From assembly GCF_001953305.1 (NCBI RefSeq), contig NZ_MTFE01000010.1, positions 665,306 to 716,657 of the forward strand: a DNA stretch of 51,352 nucleotides, read 5' to 3'. The notes under the pieces were generated by a model. The model was not told the origin of the DNA. It did no database searches and saw only the letters and a program-made list of their open reading frames with translations. Each line of letters begins with the position of its first letter. Positions within the stretch are counted from its first letter, which is position 1. A program made the translations under genes and the position numbers. Below are positions 8,689 through 17,635 of this stretch, one piece after another. The stretch comes from Cnuella takakiae. Lineage in GTDB: Bacteria; Bacteroidota; Bacteroidia; Chitinophagales; Chitinophagaceae.

Positions 8689-11600
8689 ATGTATCCAATC
8701 TTTGCTGCCCGCCTCTTGCGCAACGAGCAACCCCGTGCTGCCCGTACCCAACCTGCTTTGCCTGTATTGAAAAACAAAAACTTCGTTTTCCTGGCCGTGC
8801 TCACCCTGGTTTGCACCCTGGTTGCCGGTGCCAAAACAACCGGGCGTCTCGAGGGAGCACCCATTGAAAAAACCATCCAGCATACCCGCACCAGCCTGGT
8901 GGAGAAGATCGGCAAAGCCCTGCAGGTGCCCGGTGCAGCAACCCGGTTCTTCCAGTTGTTCAACGGTGGCGCCAGCCAGCCTTCTGCTTTTTGGCAGGCA
9001 CGCCTGGCCATTTTGGCCAATAATCCCGAAACCGCACTGAGCGTAAGCATCCAGCAGTTGAGCAACGAGCAGCTGAGGGGTGCCTATGGTGCTTTTACCC
9101 GTAAAGGGGTAAACGGCCAGCCTGCCATTTACCTCAACCATTACTGGCTGGAACAACTGGCCAGCAAATCGGGTGTGGAAAGGGTACTGGCAGAGGAAAT
9201 GGGCCATGCAATTGATTATTACCTCAACGGCAACCTGGAAACCCCCGGCGACGAAGGCGAGGCTTTTGCCCACAGCCTGCTGCACCTGCCGGTAAATGAA
9301 GCGGAAGCCAAACGCATGGCGGAAGAGAACGACATAGAGGCACTGGTAATAGCGGGCAAGGAAGTAGTGGTGGAAGAAGCTACCATTTATTTCAACAATA
9401 TGTACAAGGGTACGGGTATGTATACCTTGCAGGACAACACGGTAACTGGTATACAGCCTATTGCCGGGTCAGGATTTCGTTTTACTTCAGCCAACCCCAA
9501 TGATGCCACTTTTGTAAAAAGCGGCAATAACGTAAGTGGTTTTATAACCTATGTGGACGTTAACGGCGTGGTGCAAACCCTGACCGGTGTTATTTCACGC
9601 CAGGATAAATCAGGATCCACCACCACTGCACTCCAGTTTCTGCTGGCAACCAACCCCACCAACACCACACAGGCACAGGTTTACTGGCTGATTATGCCTG
9701 GCCACGAATCGCGTTACAGTACGGGTGGTACCATCACCACTTCTTCGGACCCCAACTACGACCGGGATATGAACACCGTGCTGGCCAACCAGCAGAGTGC
9801 GCCTAAAATAACCGTAAGCAATCCTACGGTTGCAGAAAATGCAGGTTCGGTTGTTTTCGACCTGACAGTAAGCCCCAATGCTACTTCCACCTATTCTTTT
9901 ACCCCCACGCTTACTGCGGTAACAGCTGTTGCCGGCACCAACTACACAACAACCGGCATACAGTATAAAACCAATAGCAACGGTACCTATACCAATTACA
10001 CCGGTGGCGCCCTTTCTTTTGGTACAACGGTAAACAGCATACAGATCAAAGTGCCTGTACTGAATGATGGCGTAACTGCACCCACCTTGTATTTCAACCT
10101 GAATACAGGTGCCATTTCCAACGGGGGCATCTTAAACAATGCAGGCGCTTATGGGCAGGCAGGCATTACCGATGTGACGCCGGCCTCAACCATTACGCAT
10201 GCCGATGTGGTAAAAACCTATGGCGATGCAGCCTTCTCCCTGAACCCTACTTCTAATAATGCTACGGGTGCATTCAGCTATGCCGTTACCGGAAACGGTA
10301 ATGTATTGTCGGCCAGCGGCAACAACTTTACTATCCTGGGCGCCGGTACCACCCAGATCACTATTACCCAGGCTCCCGGAAGCGGTTATGGTCAGGGTAC
10401 CAAGGTGGTGAATGTTACCGTAAACAAAGCCAGCCTTTCGGTAACGGCTGATGGTAAAACAAAAACTTATGGCGGGGCCAACCCCACGCTGACGGCTTCT
10501 TACAACGGGTTTGTTTACAACCAAAACCTGGCAAGCAGCGGCGTAACCGGCACACCCGCCCTGTCTACTACCGCTACTGCTACCAGCGCTGTTAATACTT
10601 ACCCTATTACTGCTGCCGTGGGTACGCTTGTTTCCGGCAACTATAGCTTTACCTATACCCCGGGTACGCTTACCGTGAACAAAGCAACGGTAACCGTTCG
10701 GGCCGACGACCAGGTGAAAACTGCCGATGGCCAGCCCTTTACAGCATTTACCTCCAGCTACTCGGGCTTTGTAAATACCGACAACAGCTCCGTGGTGACC
10801 GGCTCCATTATTTATGGCGGGGCTGCCACTACTGCTACTGCGATTGGTACTTATGCTATTGTACCTGATGTAAGTGGCCTCAGTGCCGCCAACTACAACT
10901 TTGTGGCATCAGGCACCGATGGTACCCTCACAATTTCCAACCAAACGGTTGCACCTATTACCCAGGCGGATATTGTAAAAACCTATGGTGACAACAGTTT
11001 CACCATGAGCCCCATTTCGGCCAATACTACCGGTGCTTATACCTACCAGGTAACGGGTGCTGCCGGTGTGGTAACCGAAAGCAACGGCACTTTCACCATT
11101 GTGGGTGCGGGTACCACGCAAGTAACCATCAGCCAGGCTTCGGTGGGTGCTTATGCGCCGGGTACCAAAGTGGTAAACGTTACGGTAAATCCCCGTACCC
11201 TGACGGCCACCGCTACCGCCACCTCCAAAATGTACGATGGCAATAACACGGCTGCCGTATCCCTCGGCGATGACCGCCTGGCTGGTGATGCTGTAACGGT
11301 AAACTATACCGGCGCTACGTTCAACAATGCCAACGTGGGCACCAACAAAGCAGTAACGGTTTCAGGCCTGAGTCTTTCGGGTACTGCTGCTGGCAATTAT
11401 ACTTTGGCAGCTACCACCGCTTCAGCCAACGCAGATATTACTGCTGCACCGGTAACCGTTACCGTTGCACAAACTTCCAAAACTTATGGTACGGCTGATC
11501 CTGCGTTTACCTATACAGCCGCAGGCCTAATAGGCAGCGACCAGCTGACCGGCACGGTAACCCATGCTGCCGGTATCACTGTGGGTACCTATGCTTTCAG

Positions 11601-14600
11601 CGGCCTGAGCAACAGCAACTATACCGTAACCTTTGCGCCTGCCAGCTTCAGCATTGTGCAGGCTACCCTGGTGGTGACGGCTGCTGCAACCGATAAACAA
11701 TATGACGGCAATAACACTGCTACTGTAACCCTGGGCGATAACCGGGTGGTTGGTGACCAGGTGACCGTTTCCATTACAGGTGCCACCTTTAGTGATGCCA
11801 ACGTGGGTAATGGTAAAACGGTTACTGTTGCAGGTCTGAGCCTGTCGGGTACAGATGCCGGTAACTATATATTGGCCGCAAATACTGCAACGGCTACTGC
11901 CAGCATTACGGCCAAACAGGTAACGGTTGTCGTGAGCCCCGCTTCGAAAGTTTATGGCACCACTGACCCCAATTTTACAGCTATACCCACCGGGCTGGTA
12001 GGCAACGATGTGCTCACCGGAACCCTGGTGCGTGCCAGTGGTTCGGCTGTGGGTACCTATGCCTTTAGCGGACTGAGCAACGGCAACTATACTATTATAT
12101 ATAATAACAGCTTTGCCATCACACCAGCAACGCTGACCGTAACTGCTTTGGCCTCCGGCAAGCAGTACGATGGCAACAACACGGCAAGTGTTACGCTGAA
12201 CGACAACCGCGTAAGCGGCGACCAACTGACGGTAAGCAATACCGGCGCAACCTTCAGCAACGCCAACGTAGGCAACGCCAAAACCGTTACGGTTGCAGGC
12301 CTGGGCGTTTCGGGTGCCGATGCAGGCAACTATACCTTGGCTGCTACCAGCATTACCACTACTGCCGATATCACGGCTGCCGCAGTAACCGTGGTGGTGA
12401 GCCCCACAACCAAAGTGTATGGCGCTGCCGATCCCGCATTTACCTACACATCTACCGGCCTGGTGGGCAGCGATGCGCTGACCGGCTCGGTTACCCGTGC
12501 TGCAGGTACTGCAGTAGGCAGCTATGCCTTCAGTGGTTTAACCAACAGCAACTATACTATTACATATAGCCCTGCCAGCTTCGGCATCACTGCACGTACG
12601 CTTGTGGTAGCCGCTTCGGCCAGCAATAAAACCTATGATGGCAACAGCACGGCTACCGTTTCGCTGAACGACAACCGCGTAAGCGGCGATGTGTTCACTG
12701 TAAACCGCACCTCGGCTACCTTCAGTGATGCCAACGTAGGCAATGGTAAATCCGTGACTGTTGCAGGCCTGAGCATCTCGGGTGTTGATGCCGGTAATTA
12801 TACCCTTGCTGCAACAACAGCTACCGCTACTGCCGACATTACAGCCAAGACTGTGACCGTAGCAGTGACGCCCGCCACCAAAGTGTATGGTGCTGCCGAT
12901 CCTTCGTTTACCTATAACCAAACAGGACTGATAGGCCAGGACCAACTGACCGGCACCATCACCCGCGCTGCCGGTACCGGTGTGGGTACCTATACGTTCA
13001 GCGGCCTGAGCAACGGTAACTATACTATTACATATAGCCCTGCCAGTTTCAACATCACTGCCCGTACGCTTACCGTCACAGCTACTGCCAGCAACAAGCC
13101 CTATGATGGCAACAACACCGCTACCGTAACCCTGGCCGATGACCGGGTGGCTGGTGATGTGTTTAACGTAAACCATACTGCCGCCACCTTTAACGATGCC
13201 AATGCCGGCAATGGTAAAACCGTAACCGTTGCAGGCCTGAGCCTGACGGGTGCTGCTGCCGGCAATTATACCCTGGCTGCAAATACTGCAACGGCTACTG
13301 CCAGCATCACGGCAAAGGCAGTTACTGTAACTGTGGCACCTGCTACCAAAATATATGGTGCTACCGATCCCCTGTTTACCCCAACCATCACCGGCCTTGT
13401 AGGCAGCGATGTGCTGAATGGTTCCCTGGTGCGTGCTGCAGGAAACGGTGTGGGTACTTATGCCTTCAGTGGTCTGATCAACAGCAACTATACCATTACC
13501 TATAGCCCAGCCAGCTTTGGCATCACTGCACGTTCGCTGAACGTAACCGCCACGGCCAACAACAAGCCTTATGATGGCAATACCGCGGCTGTTGTAAACC
13601 TGGGCGACAACCGCGTGGCCGGTGATGTGCTGACCGTAAACTATACTGCGGCCACGTTCAACAATGCCAATGCAGGTACGGCCAAGCCCGTAACGGTTAC
13701 CGGTATCAGCATCGGCGGTATGGCTGCTGCCAACTATACCCTGGCTGCTACCAGTGCCGCTACCACGGCCAATATCACGGCGGTGCCTGTAACGGTTACC
13801 GTGTCGCCTGTTTCCAAACCTTTGGGAACACCTGACCCCGTATTTACCTACACCACTGCAGGCTTGCTGGGCAGCGATGTGCTCACGGGTACCGTGGTGC
13901 GTGCCACCGGTGAAACCATGGGTACTTATGGCTTTAGTGGTTTGGCCAACAGCAACTATACTATTGCCTATACCCCTGCATCGTTCACCATTACGCAGAG
14001 CCCGCTTGCTATCAGCGGCCAGCCACAGGGTGCAGCGCTTTGCCAGGGTGGTACCCTCAGTCTTTCGGTAACGGCGGCAAATGCTACGGGTTACCAGTGG
14101 TATAAAAACGGGGTGGCCATTAGCGGTGCTACCAGCGCCACATATGTCAAGAACAACCTGACTGCCGCTGACGCAGGCACCTATACGGTGGTTGTAAGCG
14201 CAGCAGGCAACGTTACCGTTACCAGCGCCAATGCTACCGTAACGGTGAGCCAGCCGGTAACGGCGGCCATCACCCCTGGCGGCAGCGCGGCCTATTGCCC
14301 CGGATCTTCGGTGGTGCTCTCGGCCAACAGCGGCGCGGTATCCTACCAGTGGCTGCGCAACGGTACCGCCATCAACGGCGCTACTGCCCGCACATATACC
14401 GCAACGGCTCCCGGCAGCTATACGGTTGTGATCAATATGGGTACGGCCTGTGGCAATACCACCAGTGCTGCCTTTGTATATGCCATGGACCCCGCAGGCG
14501 ACTGCGATGGCGATGGTATCACCAACAGCATTGAGTGCCCTTCGCTGGGTGCCAGCTGTGCGGATACCGATGGTGATGGTACTCCCGACTACCTGGACCT

Positions 14601-15570
14601 CGACTCCGACGGCGATGGTATTTCCGACGCCATTGAAAAAGGACCTTCCGGTACGCCAGTGGACACCGATGGCGATGGTGTGCCTGATTTCCGTGACCTC
14701 GATACGGACAATGACGGCATCCCCGATGCTGTTGAAAAAGGCCCCAACGGCACACCGGTAGATACCGATGGCGATGGTACGCCTGATTTCCGCGAACTCG
14801 ATAGTGATAAGGATGGCATCCCTGATGCAACCGAAAAGGGCCCCAATGCAACACCCCGTGATACGGACGGTGATGGTGTGCCCGACTTCCGCGACCTGGA
14901 CAGCGATAATGACGGCATTCCTGATGCGGTAGAAAGAGGTTCCAGCGCTACGCCCTTGGATACCGATGGCGATGGCATACCCGATTTCCGGGATGTGGAC
15001 TCCGACAACGATGGCATTACCGATGCCCAGGAAAAGGGCAACGGCAGCCAGCCTTTGGATACCGATAACGATGGTATCCCTGATTTCCGCGACCAGGATT
15101 CAGACAATGATGGTATTTCGGACCGTGTGGAACGCGGTTCTGCTGCCCAGCCCATTGATACTGATGGGGACGGCATCCCCGACTTCAGGGAACTGGATTC
15201 GGATAACGACGGCAAACCCGACAACCAGGAAGGTGGTACCGAAGACTGCGATGGCGATGGCATCCCCAATTTCCGCGACCAGCAGGAATGCCTGATCGAC
15301 ATCCTGGTGCCCGATGTGTTTACACCCAATGGCGATGGCATCAACGATGTGATCAAGCCTGTACTGCCCGGCATCGTACAGTTCAAATCCTTTAAGGTGT
15401 TCAACCGCTGGGGTAACCTGCTGTATGAAACCCGTGAAGCCGGTAAAGGCTGGGATGGCCGCTACCTGGGTGCGCTGCAGCCCACCGAAACCTACCTCTG
15501 GTTTGCCGAAGGCCTGGGTAAGGATGGTCGCAACATCATCAAACGCGGTACGCTGAGCCTGCTGCGCTAA
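8689..15570 (+). CDS. Giant secreted YDG/MBG-repeat protein with peptidase-like module, TSP3 repeats and T9SS type B domain
   Basis: 2,293 aa from the ATG at 8689; the frame also opens at a TTG at 8638, but the ATG gives the tidier signal segment (hydrophobic NFVFLAVLTLVCTLVAGA, about 29-47). Order of parts: a helical module with VLAEEMGHAID (EEMGH at 169-173) and PGDEGEAF; the SVYFNN-type module shared with the upstream giant protein (about 233-365); Calx-beta-like domain; four MBG-type domains; six alternating YDG-MBG pairs of about 155 aa (about 836-1769); two Ig-like domains; seven 33-aa calcium-binding thrombospondin type 3 repeats (about 1960-2190); and a CHU_C / T9SS type B domain (VFTPNGDGINDV...WDGRYLG). 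Export by T9SS is expected from family knowledge; an adhesive surface role is inferred. The module keeps only the second half of an HExxH motif, so catalysis is doubtful. Confidence 0.9.
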   Translation: MYPIFAARLLRNEQPRAARTQPALPVLKNKNFVFLAVLTLVCTLVAGAKTTGRLEGAPIEKTIQHTRTSLVEKIGKALQVPGAATRFFQLFNGGASQPSAFWQARLAILANNPETALSVSIQQLSNEQLRGAYGAFTRKGVNGQPAIYLNHYWLEQLASKSGVERVLAEEMGHAIDYYLNGNLETPGDEGEAFAHSLLHLPVNEAEAKRMAEENDIEALVIAGKEVVVEEATIYFNNMYKGTGMYTLQDNTVTGIQPIAGSGFRFTSANPNDATFVKSGNNVSGFITYVDVNGVVQTLTGVISRQDKSGSTTTALQFLLATNPTNTTQAQVYWLIMPGHESRYSTGGTITTSSDPNYDRDMNTVLANQQSAPKITVSNPTVAENAGSVVFDLTVSPNATSTYSFTPTLTAVTAVAGTNYTTTGIQYKTNSNGTYTNYTGGALSFGTTVNSIQIKVPVLNDGVTAPTLYFNLNTGAISNGGILNNAGAYGQAGITDVTPASTITHADVVKTYGDAAFSLNPTSNNATGAFSYAVTGNGNVLSASGNNFTILGAGTTQITITQAPGSGYGQGTKVVNVTVNKASLSVTADGKTKTYGGANPTLTASYNGFVYNQNLASSGVTGTPALSTTATATSAVNTYPITAAVGTLVSGNYSFTYTPGTLTVNKATVTVRADDQVKTADGQPFTAFTSSYSGFVNTDNSSVVTGSIIYGGAATTATAIGTYAIVPDVSGLSAANYNFVASGTDGTLTISNQTVAPITQADIVKTYGDNSFTMSPISANTTGAYTYQVTGAAGVVTESNGTFTIVGAGTTQVTISQASVGAYAPGTKVVNVTVNPRTLTATATATSKMYDGNNTAAVSLGDDRLAGDAVTVNYTGATFNNANVGTNKAVTVSGLSLSGTAAGNYTLAATTASANADITAAPVTVTVAQTSKTYGTADPAFTYTAAGLIGSDQLTGTVTHAAGITVGTYAFSGLSNSNYTVTFAPASFSIVQATLVVTAAATDKQYDGNNTATVTLGDNRVVGDQVTVSITGATFSDANVGNGKTVTVAGLSLSGTDAGNYILAANTATATASITAKQVTVVVSPASKVYGTTDPNFTAIPTGLVGNDVLTGTLVRASGSAVGTYAFSGLSNGNYTIIYNNSFAITPATLTVTALASGKQYDGNNTASVTLNDNRVSGDQLTVSNTGATFSNANVGNAKTVTVAGLGVSGADAGNYTLAATSITTTADITAAAVTVVVSPTTKVYGAADPAFTYTSTGLVGSDALTGSVTRAAGTAVGSYAFSGLTNSNYTITYSPASFGITARTLVVAASASNKTYDGNSTATVSLNDNRVSGDVFTVNRTSATFSDANVGNGKSVTVAGLSISGVDAGNYTLAATTATATADITAKTVTVAVTPATKVYGAADPSFTYNQTGLIGQDQLTGTITRAAGTGVGTYTFSGLSNGNYTITYSPASFNITARTLTVTATASNKPYDGNNTATVTLADDRVAGDVFNVNHTAATFNDANAGNGKTVTVAGLSLTGAAAGNYTLAANTATATASITAKAVTVTVAPATKIYGATDPLFTPTITGLVGSDVLNGSLVRAAGNGVGTYAFSGLINSNYTITYSPASFGITARSLNVTATANNKPYDGNTAAVVNLGDNRVAGDVLTVNYTAATFNNANAGTAKPVTVTGISIGGMAAANYTLAATSAATTANITAVPVTVTVSPVSKPLGTPDPVFTYTTAGLLGSDVLTGTVVRATGETMGTYGFSGLANSNYTIAYTPASFTITQSPLAISGQPQGAALCQGGTLSLSVTAANATGYQWYKNGVAISGATSATYVKNNLTAADAGTYTVVVSAAGNVTVTSANATVTVSQPVTAAITPGGSAAYCPGSSVVLSANSGAVSYQWLRNGTAINGATARTYTATAPGSYTVVINMGTACGNTTSAAFVYAMDPAGDCDGDGITNSIECPSLGASCADTDGDGTPDYLDLDSDGDGISDAIEKGPSGTPVDTDGDGVPDFRDLDTDNDGIPDAVEKGPNGTPVDTDGDGTPDFRELDSDKDGIPDATEKGPNATPRDTDGDGVPDFRDLDSDNDGIPDAVERGSSATPLDTDGDGIPDFRDVDSDNDGITDAQEKGNGSQPLDTDNDGIPDFRDQDSDNDGISDRVERGSAAQPIDTDGDGIPDFRELDSDNDGKPDNQEGGTEDCDGDGIPNFRDQQECLIDILVPDVFTPNGDGINDVIKPVLPGIVQFKSFKVFNRWGNLLYETREAGKGWDGRYLGALQPTETYLWFAEGLGKDGRNIIKRGTLSLLR
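11196..13995 (+). repeat. Six alternating YDG-MBG domain pairs (about 467 bp each)
   Basis: Each pair has a YDGNNTA-type domain (ending AGNYTLAA) followed by an MBG-type domain opening KxYGxxDPxFT and ending NSNYTITYxPASF. The sixth MBG unit is degenerate (KPLGTPDP). Strong nucleotide similarity between units makes copy-number change by recombination likely. Confidence 0.85.
14566..15235 (+). repeat. Seven 99-bp units coding TSP3 calcium-binding repeats
   Basis: Each unit encodes about 33 residues of the form DTDGDGxPDFRDLDSDNDG plus a linker such as IPDAVEKGPNGTPV. Asp-rich DxDxDG loops are the calcium ligands of thrombospondin type 3 repeats. The last unit is partial and is followed by a single DCDGDG loop. 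Confidence 0.85.
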
Positions 15571-15582
15571 TCAATCCTTATT

Positions 15583-15613
15583 TCCCTGTTCCTGCCCCGT
15601 GCAGGAGCAGGGA
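15583..15613. other. Stem-loop between giant gene and porP/sprF gene
   Basis: A 13-bp stem (TCCCTGTTCCTGC with GCAGGAGCAGGGA, one G-T pair) around a 5-base loop. No T-run follows, so it may be an RNA-processing or stabilising hairpin, or a partial terminator lowering expression of the downstream gene. Confidence 0.55.
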
Positions 15614-15657
15614 TCATATAACCACCAATCCGGAAAAACCTCCTTGCATCTTTTGTC

Positions 15658-16620
15658 ATGAAAAAACTGCTCCTCATTGCTTTAGGTCTTGCCACCGGTG
15701 CCCTTGCCCAGGCCCAGGACCTGCACTACAGCCGCATCCAGGAAATGCGCACCTGGTACAACCAGGCCCTGCAAACGGATCGCCAGGCTACCGGCGCCCT
15801 CAACTATCGCACGCTGGATTACCAGGGCATCATTGCCTTCCGCACCGCCACCGGCCTTGTGGATGTGCCCCTGCTGCGCAAGGATGCCCATGATGCCAAC
15901 AACGGTTACCTGAGCCTCACCGGGGGCGTGAGCATTGATAAAAGCAATAGCCGCGTGTTGCAAAACTTCAGTGGTATGGCCGGTGTCAGCTACTCGCTAC
16001 CCGTAAATGCCGCCCGCAACACTTATGTGGCTGCGGGTTTCCAGGGTGCTTTTTTCCAGAACAGCACCAATATGGGTTCGGCTACCCTGCCCGACCAGTA
16101 CGATAATTACCGCCTGGTGCCCAACCGCGCCACCGCCGATCCTTACGGCTCCGCAGAAGTGCATTATATCAGCCTGAATGCCGGCCTGAGTGTGTTTCAC
16201 AAAAGCGAAGCGGTACAGTGGTATGCCGGTGCATCGATGCGGCACCTCAACGAGCCGCAGGCCAGCAACAGCAAGGGCGCCGGTTATAACCTGCCCCGCA
16301 CCTATAGCGCACAGCTGGGTTATGTACGCCAGATTGACGGCGACCAGCGCATCGGGGTGCACACCGCCCTCAACTGGAAAGCCGAAGCCTATGAACACCT
16401 GGCCAACCTGCAGTACAACTACGAGTTCAACCGCTTTGGCTTCGACCGTGGACTGGGTTTTGGCCTGGGTTACCGCTACCAGGATGCCATCATCCCCAAC
16501 TTCGAGTTTCGATTGGAGAAAACCACCTTTGGGTTTAACTATGATATCAATGTGGGCGGTATCCATAAAATGGGTATGCGCCGCACCAGCATGGAACTGG
16601 GTATCAAGCACCGGTTTTAA
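15658..16620 (+). CDS. PorP/SprF family T9SS outer-membrane protein
   Basis: 320 aa with a signal peptide (MKKLLLIALGLATGALAQAQ) and the usual layout of PorP/SprF proteins: QDLHYSRIQEMRTWYNQAL at the mature N-terminus, then alternating beta-strand pattern through the length, ending in an aromatic-flanked strand (GIKHRF) typical of outer-membrane barrels. Family members assist secretion or anchoring of proteins with type B T9SS C-terminal domains and are commonly encoded next to their clients. Here the gene starts 88 bp after the second giant gene on the same strand, so a functional pairing with one or both giant proteins is likely. A strong stem-loop in the gap and a good terminator after the gene frame it. 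Confidence 0.9.
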   Translation: MKKLLLIALGLATGALAQAQDLHYSRIQEMRTWYNQALQTDRQATGALNYRTLDYQGIIAFRTATGLVDVPLLRKDAHDANNGYLSLTGGVSIDKSNSRVLQNFSGMAGVSYSLPVNAARNTYVAAGFQGAFFQNSTNMGSATLPDQYDNYRLVPNRATADPYGSAEVHYISLNAGLSVFHKSEAVQWYAGASMRHLNEPQASNSKGAGYNLPRTYSAQLGYVRQIDGDQRIGVHTALNWKAEAYEHLANLQYNYEFNRFGFDRGLGFGLGYRYQDAIIPNFEFRLEKTTFGFNYDINVGGIHKMGMRRTSMELGIKHRF

Positions 16621-16642
16621 TGTTATTCACAAATAAATGGTC

Positions 16643-16669
16643 AGCCCTCGCAGTTGCGGGGGCTTTTTT
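16643..16669 (+). terminator. Rho-independent terminator after porP/sprF
   Basis: AGCCCTCGC pairs with GCGGGGGCT (one T-G pair) around AGTT, followed by a run of six T. It lies 23 bases after the stop codon. Confidence 0.85.
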
Positions 16670-16678
16670 GTTGGTGCT

Positions 16679-16903
16679 CACAGATGGCACGGATGATTTC
16701 TTGGACATTTTGTACTAACTGCATGGTTGCTGGTTGCCGGTATTTTGAACTTAGGTGCAAGCCAATTGAGATGGGTAGGACTGTGTAGCGCTACCGCGAT
16801 TTTGCGGTGGGTTTCATGCAAATGGCGCGGAGCAGCAGAGGGCACAAAGGAATGCTTTGGTACAAAACCAAGTACCCATCCGTGTTTATCTGTGCCATCT
16901 GTG
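16679..16903. repeat. Widely spaced inverted repeat CACAGATGGCAC
   Basis: CACAGATGGCAC at 16679-16690 and its exact complement GTGCCATCTGTG at 16892-16903 flank about 200 bases with no gene. Both arms continue with GGAT and ATCC-type sequence, the right arm holding about 10 extra bases. It fills most of the 343-bp gap before the DUF4126 gene. Confidence 0.6.
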
Positions 16904-16963
16904 AAACATACCCCTGATCTTAGGCTAGCCAATTGCATATTGCCATCTAAACTTGCAATCCCA

Positions 16964-17542
16964 ATGACTACAGAAGTACTTACCGCTACCGCCATGGGTA
17001 TTGCCCTGAGTGCCTGTTGCGGCTTCCGGGTGTTCATCCCGGTGCTGGCGGCCTCGCTTGCCGGCAGGCTGGGTGTGGTAGACCTGCCCACCGATATGGA
17101 TTGGATGGCATCCCTGCCCGCCCTGATTGCTTTTGGGCTGGCAGCCGTACTGGAAATAGCGGCTTACTATATTCCCCTGGTAGACAACCTGCTCGATACC
17201 ATTGCAACGCCACTTTCGGTGGGAGCAGGTACGGTACTGGCTTCTTCTTTATTGCCGCTCACCGAAGCGGAGCCCTTGCTGCGCTGGGGCACGGCCCTGG
17301 TGGCGGGTGGTGGTGCAGCCGGCACCATTCAGTTGGGTACAGGCCTGCTGCGGCTGATCTCTTCCAAAGCAACTGCCACCGTGGGCAACCCGGTGGTGGC
17401 CACTACCGAGAATGCCGCCGCAATAGGGGGCGCCATTTTCAGTTTTATCATACCGGTGGTGCTGGCGCTGATCTTATTGGTGCTGGTGGTGTGGGTGTTG
17501 GGAAAACTGGTGCGGACGGCGAGGAGGATGGGAAATGGATGA
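16964..17542 (+). CDS. DUF4126 family membrane protein
   Basis: 192 aa from the ATG at 16964 (MTTEVLTATAMGIALSACCG). An in-frame extension back to 16727 lacks the family pattern and crosses the spaced inverted repeat, so it is rejected. The protein has about four hydrophobic segments, with glycine-rich middle parts (GTALVAGGGAAGTIQLGTG), and ends in a strong helix (FIIPVVLALILLVLVVWVLG) followed by a basic tail. This matches DUF4126 inner-membrane proteins of unknown function. The last codons and the TGA stop lie inside a heptad repeat array. It is convergent with the following gene. Confidence 0.8.
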   Translation: MTTEVLTATAMGIALSACCGFRVFIPVLAASLAGRLGVVDLPTDMDWMASLPALIAFGLAAVLEIAAYYIPLVDNLLDTIATPLSVGAGTVLASSLLPLTEAEPLLRWGTALVAGGGAAGTIQLGTGLLRLISSKATATVGNPVVATTENAAAIGGAIFSFIIPVVLALILLVLVVWVLGKLVRTARRMGNG

Positions 17543-17635
17543 TAGCCCATGGATAATGGACGATGGACCATGGTAGGAAAAGCTGCCTACTTTCCATAGT
17601 CTATCGTCAATGGACCATGGTCTGTCCTCAATGCT
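17528..17635. repeat. Heptad repeat hairpin between convergent genes
   Basis: The left arm is seven 7-bp words (17528-17576, for example ATGGATA, ATGGACG, ATGGACC). The right arm is six words (17594-17635, for example CCATAGT, CTATCGT, CCATGGT), partly complementary to the left. The array includes the stop codons of both flanking genes. It may serve as a two-way terminator. Confidence 0.75.

Noticed and set aside
14566-15235. 99-bp tandem repeats as a CRISPR array
   Set aside because: The units are coding, in frame and contiguous, with no unique spacers; they encode TSP3 calcium-binding repeats.
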